Of a stretch of 64,000 nucleotides of DNA, positions 48,313 through 60,818 are shown piece by piece. The stretch is from Welwitschia mirabilis. Its lineage: Eukaryota; Gnetophyta; Gnetopsida; Welwitschiales. The position numbers were made by a program, and so were the translations under genes. The notes under the pieces are model-generated. The model ran no database searches and was not told where the DNA came from. It worked only from the letters and a program-made list of their open reading frames with translations. How positions within the stretch are numbered: the stretch's first letter is position 1; the number at the start of each line of letters is the position of its first letter. The stretch is from NCBI GenBank assembly GCA_051453625.1, contig JBOZIK010000001.1, forward strand, positions 122,867,902 to 122,931,901. The letters run 5' to 3'.

Positions 48313-49350
48313 CTAGTAGCTATACTCTAAGTAATGTAGTTGTAACTTTGACGGACCTCTAGTGAGTAAATAATACTAATCAGATGTACTTCTCATTAAC
48401 CTTGACTATGCTAAAGCATATGATCAAATTTAATGGCACTCTCTTTTTCACATTATGCAAAAATTGAGATTTATTCATTATCTCCTTTACATGCTTCATT
48501 TCATATTTTAGAATGATAATTCTTGTGTTGCTACATATTATGTGATTAGTTCATATTTTCCAATTCAATGTTCTTATTCATTAGGATTGTCCTTTTGAAC
48601 CTTACTTGTTCATCATAATAGTTGAATTTTTTTAAAAATCATATTTAGCAAGATAATTACAATTAACAGATTAAAGGGATTATTCTTATGAGGGTTACAA
48701 ATTAACTTTTAAATATACAATTTCCAGATGGTTTCTTCTTCCTTATGGAAAATCACATAGGAAGTATCAATTGGTTTCTTTACCAATATAATTAAACCTT
48801 CTATTAATTATTCTAAGTCTTTATTTTATAGTTATAAAGGTAATTATCAAAACATGAACAAACAATTATTTACATAAATTATAGGATAAGGATACCATCA
48901 AGCTTTTAAGAGTTCCTTTTAGTTTTGATGTTCCCCATTTTCTCTCTAGGATTAAGTAGTTTAAAAACTTGATAAGAAGATAAATAAAGTAAAAAATAAA
49001 TTAAAAATATTAATTTTGTACATTCGTCTATCCTTTCTTATACACATGTTTATTATTCTTCATGCTGGGATCCTTCCTTTTTAGCTCATCAAAAATTAGA
49101 GAGGCTTTTTAAAAATTTTAAGTAATTATTAACAAACTTAAATCAAGTCTTTTATTAAGTTTCTTGTTAAAGCTACCTAAAGATCGAGGTGGTCTAGGAT
49201 TTCTTAACTCTTTTAAGTAAGGTCTAATGCTTATAGTCAAATGATTATTTTACCACTTGTAAATAAATTATATTATGGATATCCTTTTATAGTTAATATT
49301 ATAATATGAATGTCCTACTAATAGAACATTTTAGAAAGACATGCATATAT
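48313..49350 (+). pseudogene. LINE (non-LTR retrotransposon) reverse transcriptase fragment, plus strand
   Basis: The plus strand reads LINLDYAKAYDQI (48,392-48,430), the LINE RT block with its first catalytic Asp, then WHSLFHIMQKLRF and a SSYFPIQCSYSLGL-like region, corresponding to the usual SPF.I.R..RQG.P block. The active-site FADD appears as QFPDG at 48,718-48,732, so one catalytic Asp is lost. The thumb region ends with KLPKDRGGLGFLNSF (49,165-49,205), a signature of plant L1-like ORF2. Multiple stops are present. The 5' part, including the endonuclease, would lie in the preceding gap. Its 3' end merges into the tandem array below. Confidence 0.85.
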
Positions 49351-49552
49351 TTTCGTAATTAAAATTTTTTAACCATACTATGTTAATCTCCTAGGTACAC
49401 ATGTCTTTAGAAGAAGCTAGTCTTAGTGGAAAATTATACATTCTTACTTTAAGGGGAAGAAAATAATCATCCCCCCATCTGTGCTCTAAACATTTCTCCT
49501 TAAAGGATTTTTCTCTCTTCCTCTTTCTTTCTTCCTCCCTCTCTCCCTTTCC

Positions 49553-49608
<56 letters not shown>

Positions 49609-51085
49609 ACTCGCTCGCTCCCTCACTCACTCACTCTTACACTCTCTCTCACATACACACACTTTCTCTCTCTCTTTCTCTCTCACTCTCTCACACACAC
49701 ACATAATCTAATTACTATTACTAATCTTAGATTAGTTGTGTATTAACATTAGATAGGCATTATCACACCTGTTTCTCTTAGATCAACAAGATAATATATT
49801 TCCTAAAACACTTTTAAATACTTATATGAAATTCTCCAATTATATTTAATTGATTTATTTGACTATGTACCTTTATTATTTAGTCAATATGTATGGGTAG
49901 TGTTCTTCAATATGTCTTTAAAGATTTACATTATTCTAATAACTCAATAGTTTTCTTAAGTTTCTTAAGCAATTTTTGACACTTGTAGCTAAATGGTTAT
50001 TTCAATAATTATAGATAAATGATCTTATTGGTTACTTTTCATAGTTGACACTACAATAGTCCTATCCTTCCAATTAACCTTTCTAGAAAGGCACACATTT
50101 TTTAATTGGATCTTTTACCCCCACTGTGTTAATCTCTCGAGCAAACATGACTTTAGAAGCATGTGATACTAATGGAAAAGTTTCCATTTTTACATTAAAA
50201 GGAAGAAAATAATCATCCCTACATTCTTACTTTAGAACATCTCTTATTAGTGGTTATCTCATTTTATCAAGATCAAGTTACTTTTTTAACCCCAGTTTAG
50301 CTACGTCTTAGCATCAAAAAGGCATTCTTACATATGCTTATCTTAGATTAATAAGTTAATAGATTTCTTGGGATACTTTCAAATACTAATATGAAACTTC
50401 TCCAATTATGTTTAATTATTTTAATTATTTATGTACCTTCTTTATTTAATCAATATCTAATGGATACCTTCAACAACTCTTCAAAGATTTTCATTATTCC
50501 CATGGATCAAGAGTTTTCTTTATTCTTCTAAGCAAAGTTTAATGCTTGTAGCCAAATGATTATTTCAACACTTATAGACAAATGATCTTATTTGTGCCTT
50601 TTTTATCTTTGATACTAAAATAGAACTATTCTACTAATTGAACATTTCTAGAAAAGCATATAATTTTTAATTAGATATTTTGCCCTAATTATGTTAATCT
50701 CCTAGGCACAAATGTCTTTAGAAGTATTTGGTGCTAATGGAAAATTTTGCATTCTTACGTTAAGGAGGAAAAAATAACCATTCATCCATCCTTTATTTAT
50801 AATATTTCTTCTTATGTATCTATCTCACTACATTTTCTATCACTGACCCTAGGTTAGCTATGTGTTAGCATCAAAAAGGCGTTATCTCAATTGCTTTTCC
50901 TAGATTAGTAACCTAATTGATTTCTTGGAATGCTTTCAAATACTTACATTACACTTCTCCAAATATGTTTAATTTTTTAAATGATTATGTACCTTTTTTA
51001 TTTAGTTAATCTCTAGGTATAATGCTCTTCATAGTTCTTCAAAGGTTTTCATTATTCTAATAGCTTAGAATTTTTATTGCATAAG
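49195..51085 (+). repeat. Tandem array (~3.3 units) of a ~560-bp LINE-derived segment
   Basis: Three successive units share ta(g)ccaaatgattatttcaa (49,235; 49,988; 50,548), gttaatctcctaggcaca (49,384; 50,130; 50,695) and aaaggaagaaaataatcatcc (49,450; 50,200; 50,768). A fourth, partial unit starts at 51,040 and stops at ~51,085. Spacing is 560-565 bp between units 2 and 3; unit 1 to 2 is ~750 bp because unit 1 carries a ~190-bp microsatellite expansion. Unit 1 begins within the LINE ORF2 (GGLGFLNSF...), so the repeated segment derives from the 3' part of that LINE. Confidence 0.85.
49505..49705. repeat. CT-rich microsatellite within array unit 1
   Basis: A pure (tc)n run of about 48 bases (49,556-49,603) sits in a 200-bp pyrimidine-rich tract with ctca, cgct and acac variants. 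It occupies the place of ordinary sequence in units 2 and 3. The minus-strand ORF of alternating Arg-Glu residues here is an artefact of the repeat. Confidence 0.95.
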
Positions 51086-51089
51086 GCTC

Positions 51090-53790
51090 TCATCCCATTC
51101 AAGCTCATTCATGATCCGACTACTATGTTATCTGATTGCAATTGAATATGGAACTAGTAAGAGGCTATGCTCCTTTAAATTACTACTTTCAAAAATATCT
51201 AGTAAACTCTTACAATTTCTAAAATAAAACATCTATTATGGTATCTTTTTTATTAAGGTTTAGCAATTAGTTAATATCTATAACATTCAGGTTTTTCAGA
51301 CTTTTGATCCCTTAATATGAGCATCAAGACAATTTTATTCATATATTTTTTCTTTGTCATTTTACTAGATACACCTAGATATGAACATGCTACATCTTCC
51401 AAGATATAAATGTTGTATATTCTATGGTATTCTTTGGCTCTTTGCCAAATACCAATAGACATCTTTAGTTTCTCTGAAAAATGGTCCATGTGATTATGCT
51501 ATTTCACATCTCCAAATAGCAATGTGATATTATTTTTTTGAGGGTGAATTAATCTCTTTCTCCTTCTCTCCTTATTGGAGAACAAATTAATATCTTATGT
51601 CATATTTAATTTAATTTTAAATTCACACACAAATGTAAAAGGGTCAATTAAAATTCAACTATCTAATGCAACTATTTGAGACTGCTTTGAGTAGTATCCT
51701 TGTATACCAGAATAGGCTTTTCTCTACTTGTATTTATTTATATTGTTTTTATAACTGTCCTTCTTTGGTTTGATTTAGGCCTTTAATTTATCTTATCTAA
51801 TGGTGAACTTGATTATAATTTTGTTAGCATTTTGTAAATACATTATTTCTTGGTACTTTAATGCAATACTATTCAGGGTTTCTCTTGAACTATTTATGCT
51901 TTTATTTTAATAAATACTAATTAATAATATTTAAATAATTAAAAGTATTTTTAAATAAAGTACCAATTATATGAACAAAGTAAACCATATTTACAAGTGA
52001 GGTGATTATGCCCTAGTAAGAACCCTTAAAAAAAATATTATCTCTAGGAATCAGGAGAAACTAGCAAAAGTATAGAGCTAGTGGGGTGATTGTGCCCTTT
52101 GAAATAGACTAGTTCCACAACACAAAAGAAAATTGACTAGGGAAAACTTACCCTATCATAATACATTAAATAGTCTAATTAAAAACAAATTTCAAAAAAT
52201 GATAACAAAATTGTGAAAATGACATTTGGCATAAACTATATTATGAAGCCTAGCACTCGATGCTAATAGTGATATCCTTTGTCTTGCATGTGGATAACTT
52301 CTCCATTTCTTAAAATCACAATATATTCCACATTGCTAAGTGCTAGAAAACCTCTAGCACTACATTAATCTCCTACATTTACCTAATTTCTCATACCTTT
52401 TATTATGCCAAGCTTATCATATGCTTGTTAAGATGTAGTTTTAACAATAAGGAATGATGTTTTTAAATGACCTATTTTTTCAAGGAATAATAAACCAAGT
52501 CCAAGATGTTAAATAGAGATTTTAAAAGTGAGTTTAGAACCACCATAGTGGAATCACGTAGTGCTTCCTTCTTAATAAAATTCTCTTTTTCTAAAGATAA
52601 TTTGGCATTAACAGTAGGAGGAGAAGGATTTCTTTTAGGAGAAGGAAAAGAAAAACCTAAGGCCAGAGGTGGAGTAATTCATCTTAGTATATCCCCATTT
52701 AAAAGCTACTAATATTGTTCTTCTAAATTTAAGGTAAATCCCCTTTCCTCACTTATCTTTAAATCTTTCACTTGTTACTATTTTTCTACTTCTTATGACT
52801 TAAAGGAGGAGGGCCTTGAAAATAATCATTAGAATGCATCTGCCATAGGATTTGAGAACAATGGCTTTTGGTAAGCACTAAAATGAAAATATAAACATTA
52901 ATAAAAGCCCCATCTTGGAAAAACCACAAAATAAAAATGTAGAACTTTCACGTAGCATGGTCTCCTGAGTTAATCAAATGCTTATTAATCATTTCTACTT
53001 TAAGTTATCATGGTTGAGGAATGGAAATGTTTGATAAATATCTAATATTAAGGTAGACTGGTTTCATATCATAAAATGAGGCTACAACCAACTACCTTTT
53101 CAAATTAGGGCATAGAATTTTACCCTTATTTAAAGACTTCAATAAATTAGCAATTGAGTCTCGTGTTATAGTTATTTATGTTTTCATGAAACTGATAGTA
53201 TCTTCTCTCCAATGGAAAAATAATTCCACTATGCTCTAGCTTAATGAGTCTTTCATTTTATGTAGCATTATCTTCTATCCTCTCTATACAAAGAGGTTCT
53301 TAAGTTCTTTGAATTTCTTGTGCCTTGTGATGGAGTCTTGTTCATAAGTGGAATATTTTCCTATGCTTGCAAAAATTATTTCACTTCACTATTAGTTAAT
53401 CCTCTTGCCTAGTTGGACTAATGTTGATATAACTTTCTAAAATTATACCTATTCCTATGATTCTAGATCTATTATCATATTAATTGAAGATACTCCTAAC
53501 CATATAAACAATGACAAGTTAACTTTAATGTACAATTTATGATAGTTACAAAACATATAGCCCTTTAATGATCCTTAATTAAGTTATCAATGCTTTTATT
53601 TGCATGATTACACAGCATGTAAGAATAAGACATCGTCATACCTTGATGTTGCAATACCCTTTTTATGAGAAACTAAGTTAGTATATTTCTTTTCTTTTGT
53701 AACTTTCCTTTTCATAATTACAAAGTAGAATATTCTCTCTCATATGTTATGGCTAGAACTTATCTGTTTGATTAGTTTCCCACTCCCCCC
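51090..53790. other. Unassigned DNA between the LINE array and the minus-strand LINE
   Basis: A minus-strand open stretch at 51,271-51,489 (starting MDHFSEKLKMSIGIWQRAKE) and a plus-strand one at 52,506-52,712 have fairly normal amino-acid composition, but I recognise no family. Part of 53.0-53.8 kb may be the 3' end of the adjacent minus-strand LINE. No confident gene. Confidence 0.45.
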
Positions 53791-55150
53791 ACCCCTATCC
53801 TTCCTAGGCAATAAAAAAGCTAATGAGTTCTTTTGGTATTTTTGCATAAGATGGAATTGTGCTACTGCTAGAACCATATTTGTGGTTCATTAATGTTACC
53901 CATAGAGCCTCACTAGTTTCTAGCCTCTAGAGGATCCTTTGTTACCTAAGGAATTTTATTTCTCTAGTGTTATTAATCACTAAACCCCTTGATTTCCTAG
54001 GACTACTGATCATTGTCCAATTAGTAAGATGAATTTAAGCTTTATCTTTTCCTCTTGATTAAAAGAAGATTTTAAAAGATCTATTAATTAAGTAACATAT
54101 TTTCTTAGGATGGGTGATTATGGTTGTTGTATATCTATCTATTAATTAGGATTTATTTATCTTAAATAGATTAATATTTATTACACTAATCTAGTAAATT
54201 CTCTTACATATTTGTTTTTAAGTAGTTCTTTAGTAGAATACCTATGCAAATACCATTTAGCAATCATTATTTCATCTCCATTTCATTTATAATATTTCTT
54301 TTTCTATTTTTGTCACTATTAAAAAAGTGTATTTTGGATTTATCCCAATCAATATGAAGACTTTTGTAATTTCCAAATGTGTAATATTGTTTACTATTTA
54401 TTTGATATCTTTTCTAGTCACCTTACTAGTTAAAATAATATCATTTTCATAGTGATGATTCCTTTGAAAATCTTGATTTCCTATGGATATTCCTTTTGTT
54501 TTATGCTATTTTAAGGAAAAACTCATAGTATCCATTACTATAACAAAAAGGTAGGGAAATATCAAGTCTTCTTATCTCAAGCCTTTATTTAATTTAAANN
54601 NNNNNNNNNNNNNNNNNNNNNNNNNNNNNNNNNNNNNNNNNNNNNNNNNNNNNNNNNNNNNNNNNNNNNNNNNNNNNNNNNNNNNNNNNNNNNNNNNNAA
54701 AGGTAGGGAAATATCAAGTCTTCTTATCTCAAGCCTTTATTTAATTTAAAGAAACCATAAAGTTTCGATTGATTTTATCTAAAAATATAGTATAAAGTTA
54801 GTTCAACATACTTAGGAGGAAATCCCTTCTATATTATGATTCTTTCTAAGGCTTTCCAACTAATTAAATTATAAGATTTCACTATATCTAGTTTAATAAG
54901 TATTGCTAGAAATTTACAAGCTTTATAAATATGAATTAATTCATGGTTAAGAATAATCTACTACAAGATGTACCTAGATTTGATAAACCTACTTGTAATG
55001 GACAAATTAACTTAGGCAGAAGTAAGGAAAACATATAAACTATTACTTTAGTTAGAATTTTATAACTCACATTACACACTTTAATTAATCTAAAGTCTTA
55101 TGAGGTGACTTCATTTCACTTTTTCAAAATAATCCTAATGTTAGTTCAAT
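53790..55150 (-). pseudogene. LINE reverse transcriptase fragment, minus strand
   Basis: Reading leftward from ~55,140: DFRLIKVCNVSYKILTKV (the DFRPISLCNV.YKI..K block), LLPKLICPLQVGLS, a region ending RRDFLLSMLN.LYTIF (the ...GFP.KY..LI... block), then HHYENDIILTS, where the FADD active site has become YEND (54,440-54,451), and EITKVFILIGINPKYTFF (the KINV.KSK...S block). Further left, PRKSRGLVINN and RLETSEALWVTLMNHKYGS (53,855-53,960) match the LINE thumb and C-terminal GGLG...SLWV...KYG region. The second catalytic Asp pair is broken and many stops occur. A 100-N artefact lies inside. Confidence 0.85.
54547..54750. other. 100-N gap flanked by a 52-bp duplicate
   Basis: N at 54,599-54,698. 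Bases 54,547-54,598 are repeated exactly at 54,699-54,750. Unmerged overlap inside the minus-strand LINE RT; no coding sequence need be missing. Confidence 0.96.
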
Positions 55151-56337
55151 TGGTTTCCTTTAAAATGTTACTCCTTATATAATATTTCATTTACAATGTA
55201 TTATATCCCACGTTTTATAATCTTTAATTACTCAAGTATTAAACATTTTAATCTCTTAATTATATGAAACTTTTTGCTTTTTTAGTTTAATATGAAATCC
55301 TTTTTCAATTAGAGGCTCTATAAATTATTATGTTTATTTTTATAATCAATGATGTCTTATATTTTTTATTATGTTAAAAAAATATGCATTATGCTTAATT
55401 TTAAATTTCTAGATGCTTAGACAATATTTTAAGTAATCAATCTTAATTTTTGAGTAGTTTTCATAATTTTGAGATCTTTAAGAATTATTTTATGAAATTT
55501 TTTATGATCAAAATAAATAAGCTATCTGAATGTTAAAATTAAAAAATTTGATTATGTAGAGGAATCCAATTCACATGGTAAAATTATTAAATCGAAGATT
55601 TTACAACAAGGTATTCAAAATAATGCCATATTAGATATCTATAATATCCATTTATTCATGTGTTTACGCAAGTTAAATATGTAAAATTTCTTAGTAAAAG
55701 TAAATGGTTAATGTAGTTGATAAAGAAGTAAATAAAATTTAAGTTTACTACATTCTATTATGACATTTTCTTTCTTGTGTTTTGTGTTGATGGATTTGAT
55801 AGATTATAAAATTAATGAGGATGTAAATAAGTACATGCAGTCTTATCCAAAATCCAAGAATGATGAATGAGTATATTTAACTATACCATGACTTTTATCC
55901 TTCTTAATATCTGTAGAAGTACTTGGTTTATAAAATATTCATTTTTTAATTCATTGGAGTTAGAAAATTTTGTCTTATTGTTACATATGGTAGTTTTGAG
56001 ATTGGTGCATAAAAAAAGATTTTCTCCTTCGATGTACATTGTTCAATGCACTTTTTTAGATGATTAAATATGGTTATAAGACTATCCATGATTAAGAAAG
56101 AATTAGCATAAGGTAATCATGTATGTAATTAACCTTACTAGTTAGGTGCATAAATCATAGATATGATGTCTTTTGTCACTCATACATCAATATCACTTTT
56201 CACTTAAGCTGAACCAACTTGTCATTGATCAATATTATCTAGTTTAATGTAACCCATCTTACTCAATTCATGTAATCAATTTCAGCCACTTTAATGTAAT
56301 CATATTACCTCATAGGTAAACATGTGTTTGAGGTATT

Positions 56338-56383
56338 TAACCAATTAAATCAAGGACTTTGATCTATTAGTTTTCTATAAATA
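56338..56383 (+). promoter_or_regulatory. CCAAT and TATA boxes of copy C
   Basis: taaccaat (56,338-56,345) and ctataaata (56,375-56,383), about 30 bp apart, matching copy A in spacing and surroundings. This is the best-preserved promoter of the family on the plus strand; transcription would start near 56,410. Confidence 0.6.
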
Positions 56384-56871
56384 AAGTCCTTTACTCTTTT
56401 GAAAACCAATTTTTGATTTTTAGGAAAGTATATTATATCAAATTCTCTTCTCACTTTTCAATTTTTAGGAAAGGGCATTCTACCAAATTCACTTATCATT
56501 TTTCCATCTTCTTCTCTTCTGTTATCATCCTCTTTCTTTTGAGTGTGGATCTTAGAACTTAGAGCTTAGATCTTAAATCTTGGAGCTTTGATATTAAAGC
56601 TTAGAGCTTGGAACTTTCTCAAATCCTCATTAATATTTCTCAAGTAGAAGCTTTAAATCATCACTTTTCCAAGTAAGTTACTCTACTTATTGTATTCTTA
56701 TGTTATCTATTTTGTTAAGGAAATTTGTGGCATTACAAAATTATTACAATAGCCCATTACATAAGATTATTATTATTATGTTTATTTAATTAATATTTTC
56801 CCTTACATTTGTCCCCCATTCTCTTTACATTATTGGTTGATGGGATTCACTTTCAGCAAGTGACGAGGGGA

Positions 56872-57166
56872 NNNNNNNNNNNNNNNNNNNNNNNNNNNNN
56901 NNNNNNNNNNNNNNNNNNNNNNNNNNNNNNNNNNNNNNNNNNNNNNNNNNNNNNNNNNNNNNNNNNNNNNNNNNNNNNNNNNNNNNNNNNNNNNNNNNNN
57001 NNNNNNNNNNNNNNNNNNNNNNNNNNNNNNNNNNNNNNNNNNNNNNNNNNNNNNNNNNNNNNNNNNNNNNNNNNNNNNNNNNNNNNNNNNNNNNNNNNNN
57101 NNNNNNNNNNNNNNNNNNNNNNNNNNNNNNNNNNNNNNNNNNNNNNNNNNNNNNNNNNNNNNNNNN
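56872..57166. other. Assembly gap, 295 N
   Basis: Run of N in the middle of copy C, corresponding to about 45.10-45.40 kb of copy B. The ORF predicted across it (56,809-57,288) is meaningless. The base run just left of it (agcaagtgacgagggga) is GC-rich compared with its surroundings. Confidence 0.98.
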
Positions 57167-58863
57167 AGTTGCTTAGTTTTATATATAAATTGTTATATTC
57201 TTGTTTAGATAAAATTCAGTTTTTTGAAATTGGTGAAATGATTTTGGAATATCATAACTCATTAGCTATTAATTATATTTTAATGTAATTCTTTTTCTTA
57301 GTCTATTATATAATTAATATTATAAAAATTTAATAACTATAATTTTTTAAGATCTAATAATTTGTTTAAAAATTATTTTATGAAAATAACTTTAAAAATA
57401 AACACATAGAAAATTGTAAGTGTTAGATCTCAGAATATAGAATTAACACTTAGTGTTTCCTAGTGAAATAATAGTATATATTATACATAATTAAATACTA
57501 TTTCTAAAAATCTTGAATCACTTAAAAATTCAAAGTGGTCTAGAAGTTGTAACCTTTTTAGTGTAGTGTGATTTATTAATATATCTAAATATTTAAATAA
57601 TTTTTACACTTAATGTATAATCTTAGTAAATGTATATATAGATATTATAATTTAAAATATTTCATTTCTAGAAGTATATAATGAGTGCAGTTTATAAGAA
57701 AAACTATAATAATTTATTTTTGTCCTTATCAATAATTAATTATTGATTTCAATCGTAAATTCTAAGGGTAGAAATTAATCTAGTTAATTATAGAAAATTT
57801 ATTAACTAACATCATGCTAATGTATATAATAGTAAAACAATTTTTTTTAAATATATCATTTGTGTTGAATCTTCTTTAATAAAATTTAATTTGTGTCTTC
57901 CTTATTAAGGTGTTATTGTTGAATAGTAAGTGAATTTCTTGTTTTAGCATAAGTTAAGTTTGACTAATTATCTATTTAAGAAATGTGTTTTTTAATGGTG
58001 TTTTTAATTTTTTAATACTTTTCATCATATATAAAATCTTATTCTTCTTTATTTATTATTACTTTAATAAATATTTTAGAAATTTATGATGGCTTCCATT
58101 TTGGCAATCTAGTCAACCTATTTAGTTATTTTGATTTTTATGCCCATTGTTCATTCTATAAATACATGAATTTTAAGTAAGCATCACATTACTTCTATTT
58201 ATCTCTCCATTATTCATTTTATTTTGTGAGGAATTTGCTACCAGATCTTAGAGAAATGGGTTTTATAGACATGTATAGTTTTATATGTAAAATATTTTTC
58301 TTTCTTCTCAGAAAGAGTTCTAGCATGAAAATATGATTCATTTAAAATGTTATAATTATGTGAAATAAGAAGAACATATTTATAATGTTTTGAATTTTGT
58401 TACTATATTTTCAAAAGAAAATATTTTTTAATATGCCAAATGAAGATTATGTATGTTTCTCTTTTTTTCTATGGGTGGTTATTACAATAAAATAAATCCA
58501 ATGAAATTAGATTTATACTTTGTAGGTGAATAATCACCTAAATATCCATATTAATCAGAAAGGTATACATGCATTTTTATGGTGCATTTATCGAACAATA
58601 TCTAAATCAAGATGATTCTAGTAAAGTTCATCTTCATACTTGAATTTCATCACCAAGGTGAGTCGAATTGCATTTTTTTAATATAACCCTTTTAAAAGTG
58701 AATTTCATCACCACTCCCTTATCCTACCCATGCATGTACTTACTTTGACTTAATATCGTGAGTCCTTGGTGTAAAAAATCATGTTACGCCTTCCTAAGAT
58801 GCTTTAAGGGAATAAGGGTTATTTATAAGCATTCATCCATCTCAGGTATCATTTGTTTCCTTT

Positions 58864-59091
58864 TTTATGATATATTAAGATGAAGTCTAAGTCTATGTCT
58901 AGCCATGTTTATTTCATTTAGAATCAANNNNNNNNNNNNNNNNNNNNNNNNNNNNNNNNNNNNNNNNNNNNNNNNNNNNNNNNNNNNNNNNNNNNNNNNN
59001 NNNNNNNNNNNNNNNNNNNNNNNNNNNTTTATGATATATTGAGATGAAGTCTAAGTCTATGTCTAGCCATGTTTATTTCATTTAGAATCAA
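58864..59091. other. 100-N gap flanked by a 64-bp duplicate
   Basis: N at 58,928-59,027. Bases 58,864-58,927 recur at 59,028-59,091 with one difference (atattaag versus atattgag). Copy B shows no such duplication at the matching place (47.05 kb), which confirms an artefact. Confidence 0.96.
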
Positions 59092-59469
59092 GAGTAGAAT
59101 CAATTCACGTAGATGGTAGCTAGATATTAATTTGGAAAACTATTAGTAGGATATGCATCCTTCTATTATATTGACTAGTGATTATCCTAAAGCTATATCT
59201 ATGTTTTTATTAAAACAACTTGACATCTCATCAACTATACACAAGATATCTCTGGGTGGCTAAAAACTAGAAAGAAATATAAGACACATAAGTGATATCA
59301 TTATGATTTACAAACTAAATTAATTCATCCCTAAGAAGTATTTGTGATGCATATTAATCCTAGGTTCCAGTGAGCATTTTAATTTAACATTTTTAAAAAA
59401 TTTAAATTTTATGCTTATTATGGATAAATTAAGTTACAGTGTTATACAATATTCATTATGTTCCTTAGC

Positions 59470-60150
59470 AAATAATTAACAAACTTCTTATGAAAACGAG
59501 CTAGCCATCTATTCAAACATAGACTTCCATTGTTTTGCATGCTTTTAATAGCTTATTTAATTTTCTATTTTGTAAAACCTTCCATTTGTTGAACGTTATC
59601 TTCTGTATTTAGATTCTTCTCGTCTTGATGTTGTTAGGAATTTACTTTTAGTCTCCCCATAAATATTTGTAGTAATCCTCAAAGTTTTTAACAATTTCCT
59701 TTTCATTTATGAACTCTCTGCCATTTATTTTTAGCCTTCTTACTTTATTTATGTTTTTGTTTGTGAAAGCTATTTAAAAGAAGTACATTTACTATCACTT
59801 GTCTTCTTTCAATCATTAGAACCTAAAGCATTACCTCTAATAAATTTCATCATCTTTGTGTAACTCATGTAACTCTCTTAGAGTTTCTATTTATTCATCA
59901 TAATCTAGATTCTTATCCACCTTCTAGTACTAAATTTGCTCTAGCTAGCTTGTTAAATCTTCTCTTTTGATTTTAAAGTTGGCTGTGTCTTTCTTAACCC
60001 AGACCCTAAGTCTTATTTTTGGATGTTCAGAAGCACTTAAAAAGAATATATAGGAATTAGTTCTAACATATTTGCCACATAATTCTTACATCAACACCTT
60101 TAAGCTTTCTCCATTTAACTAATACCTATCTAACCTAAAATTATAATGGC
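59470..60150 (-). pseudogene. LINE A: start of reverse transcriptase region
   Basis: On the minus strand, after the endonuclease, come KAKNKWQRVHK (about 59,720-59,750) and then EGFTK.KIK.AIKSMQ and LNRWLARFHKKF (59,480-59,580), the F...EI..A...M...KAPGPDGW.A.F..KFW opening of plant LINE RT, degraded. The catalytic RT core is missing because copy C starts at ~59,390. So LINE A lacks its 3' part. Confidence 0.72.
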
Positions 60151-60818
60151 AAGGTGACTTTGCCTCCATTTGTAGAAGGACAGGCCTGTGATCAAAACCT
60201 ATTCTATGCAACCTCCCAAGGAAAAATCTATAGAATTAATAGTCCTTGTTAAGACTTAGGCTCTAATAATTCTTCTGTAAATCCTATTAATATGACCCCT
60301 TTGATTAGACTAAGTAAACTTATTATTGAAAAAGTTCACATCATACATTTATTTTTCCTGGGATATTTAAATATGTGCATTTACTTCATATTTATTTTAA
60401 TGTTTATCACTCAATTTATCTCTTCTATGAATATATTGATTAAGGTCCCCTATGGCTACCTACTAATAGTTACTATATATTCTTAAAAAATCTTGAAGGA
60501 TCCAAAACCTTCTTTGATGATTTTGAGGATCATAAAAATAAGTTAAGATCATATTATATAATTGAAAAGTGATGTCCTAATTATTAGTTTTTATCATTTT
60601 AAAAGATAATTTACTAGCAAAAATTAAGCCCCCTGAGTTATTTATACTTGCCATTGAGATGTACTACTAATCCTTTGGAGGTATTCAAAGATTTCCAAAT
60701 AATAATTTTGTTTCTTGAATACACACTTAGTTCGATTTCCATCTTTGATTAAATAAAATGGGGATTTCTTCTTAGAGGATTTTCCCATTCCATTTATATT
60801 CTAAACTAAAATAATCAT
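60150..60818 (-). pseudogene. LINE A: apurinic-type endonuclease domain
   Basis: A start-like MIILV.NINGMGKSS lies at 60,818, matching the (M)K(I)L.WN.RG(L/M) opening of plant LINE endonucleases. It is followed by FYLIKDGNRTKCV, then AIGDLNQYIHR (GDLN at 60,436-60,450, the conserved GDFN motif), NKFT.SNQRGHINRIYRR (60,290-60,330) and IGFDHRPVLLQME (FDH at 60,188-60,196, equivalent to the SDH motif), then CHYNFRLDRY. The catalytic GDxN and DH pieces survive but stops and shifts interrupt the frame. The plus-strand ORFs 60,292-60,486 and 60,833-61,060 are antisense shadows. Confidence 0.88.

Larger units (their letters stand above)
55600..59390 (+). repeat. Copy C of the promoter-bearing repeat family
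   Basis: Collinear with copy B. Landmarks: ttatgacattttctttctt (55,758), taaccaattaaatcaagg (56,338), TATA ctataaata (56,375), the ttttgagtgtggatctta leader (56,537), donor-like aagtaagtta (56,671-56,680), ttaggtgcataa and, near its end, aaatcaagatgattcta (58,603) and catcaccaaggtgagtcg (58,648-58,666), the latter a good consensus 5' splice site (aag|gtgagt). Copy C ends at ~59,390, where minus-strand LINE sequence begins. It contains a 295-N gap and one 100-N overlap gap. Confidence 0.62.

Noticed and set aside
49391-49606. Minus-strand ORF with a long Arg-Glu repeat
   Set aside because: It is the translation of a (tc)n microsatellite inside a LINE-derived tandem repeat; the non-repeat part has no recognisable motif.
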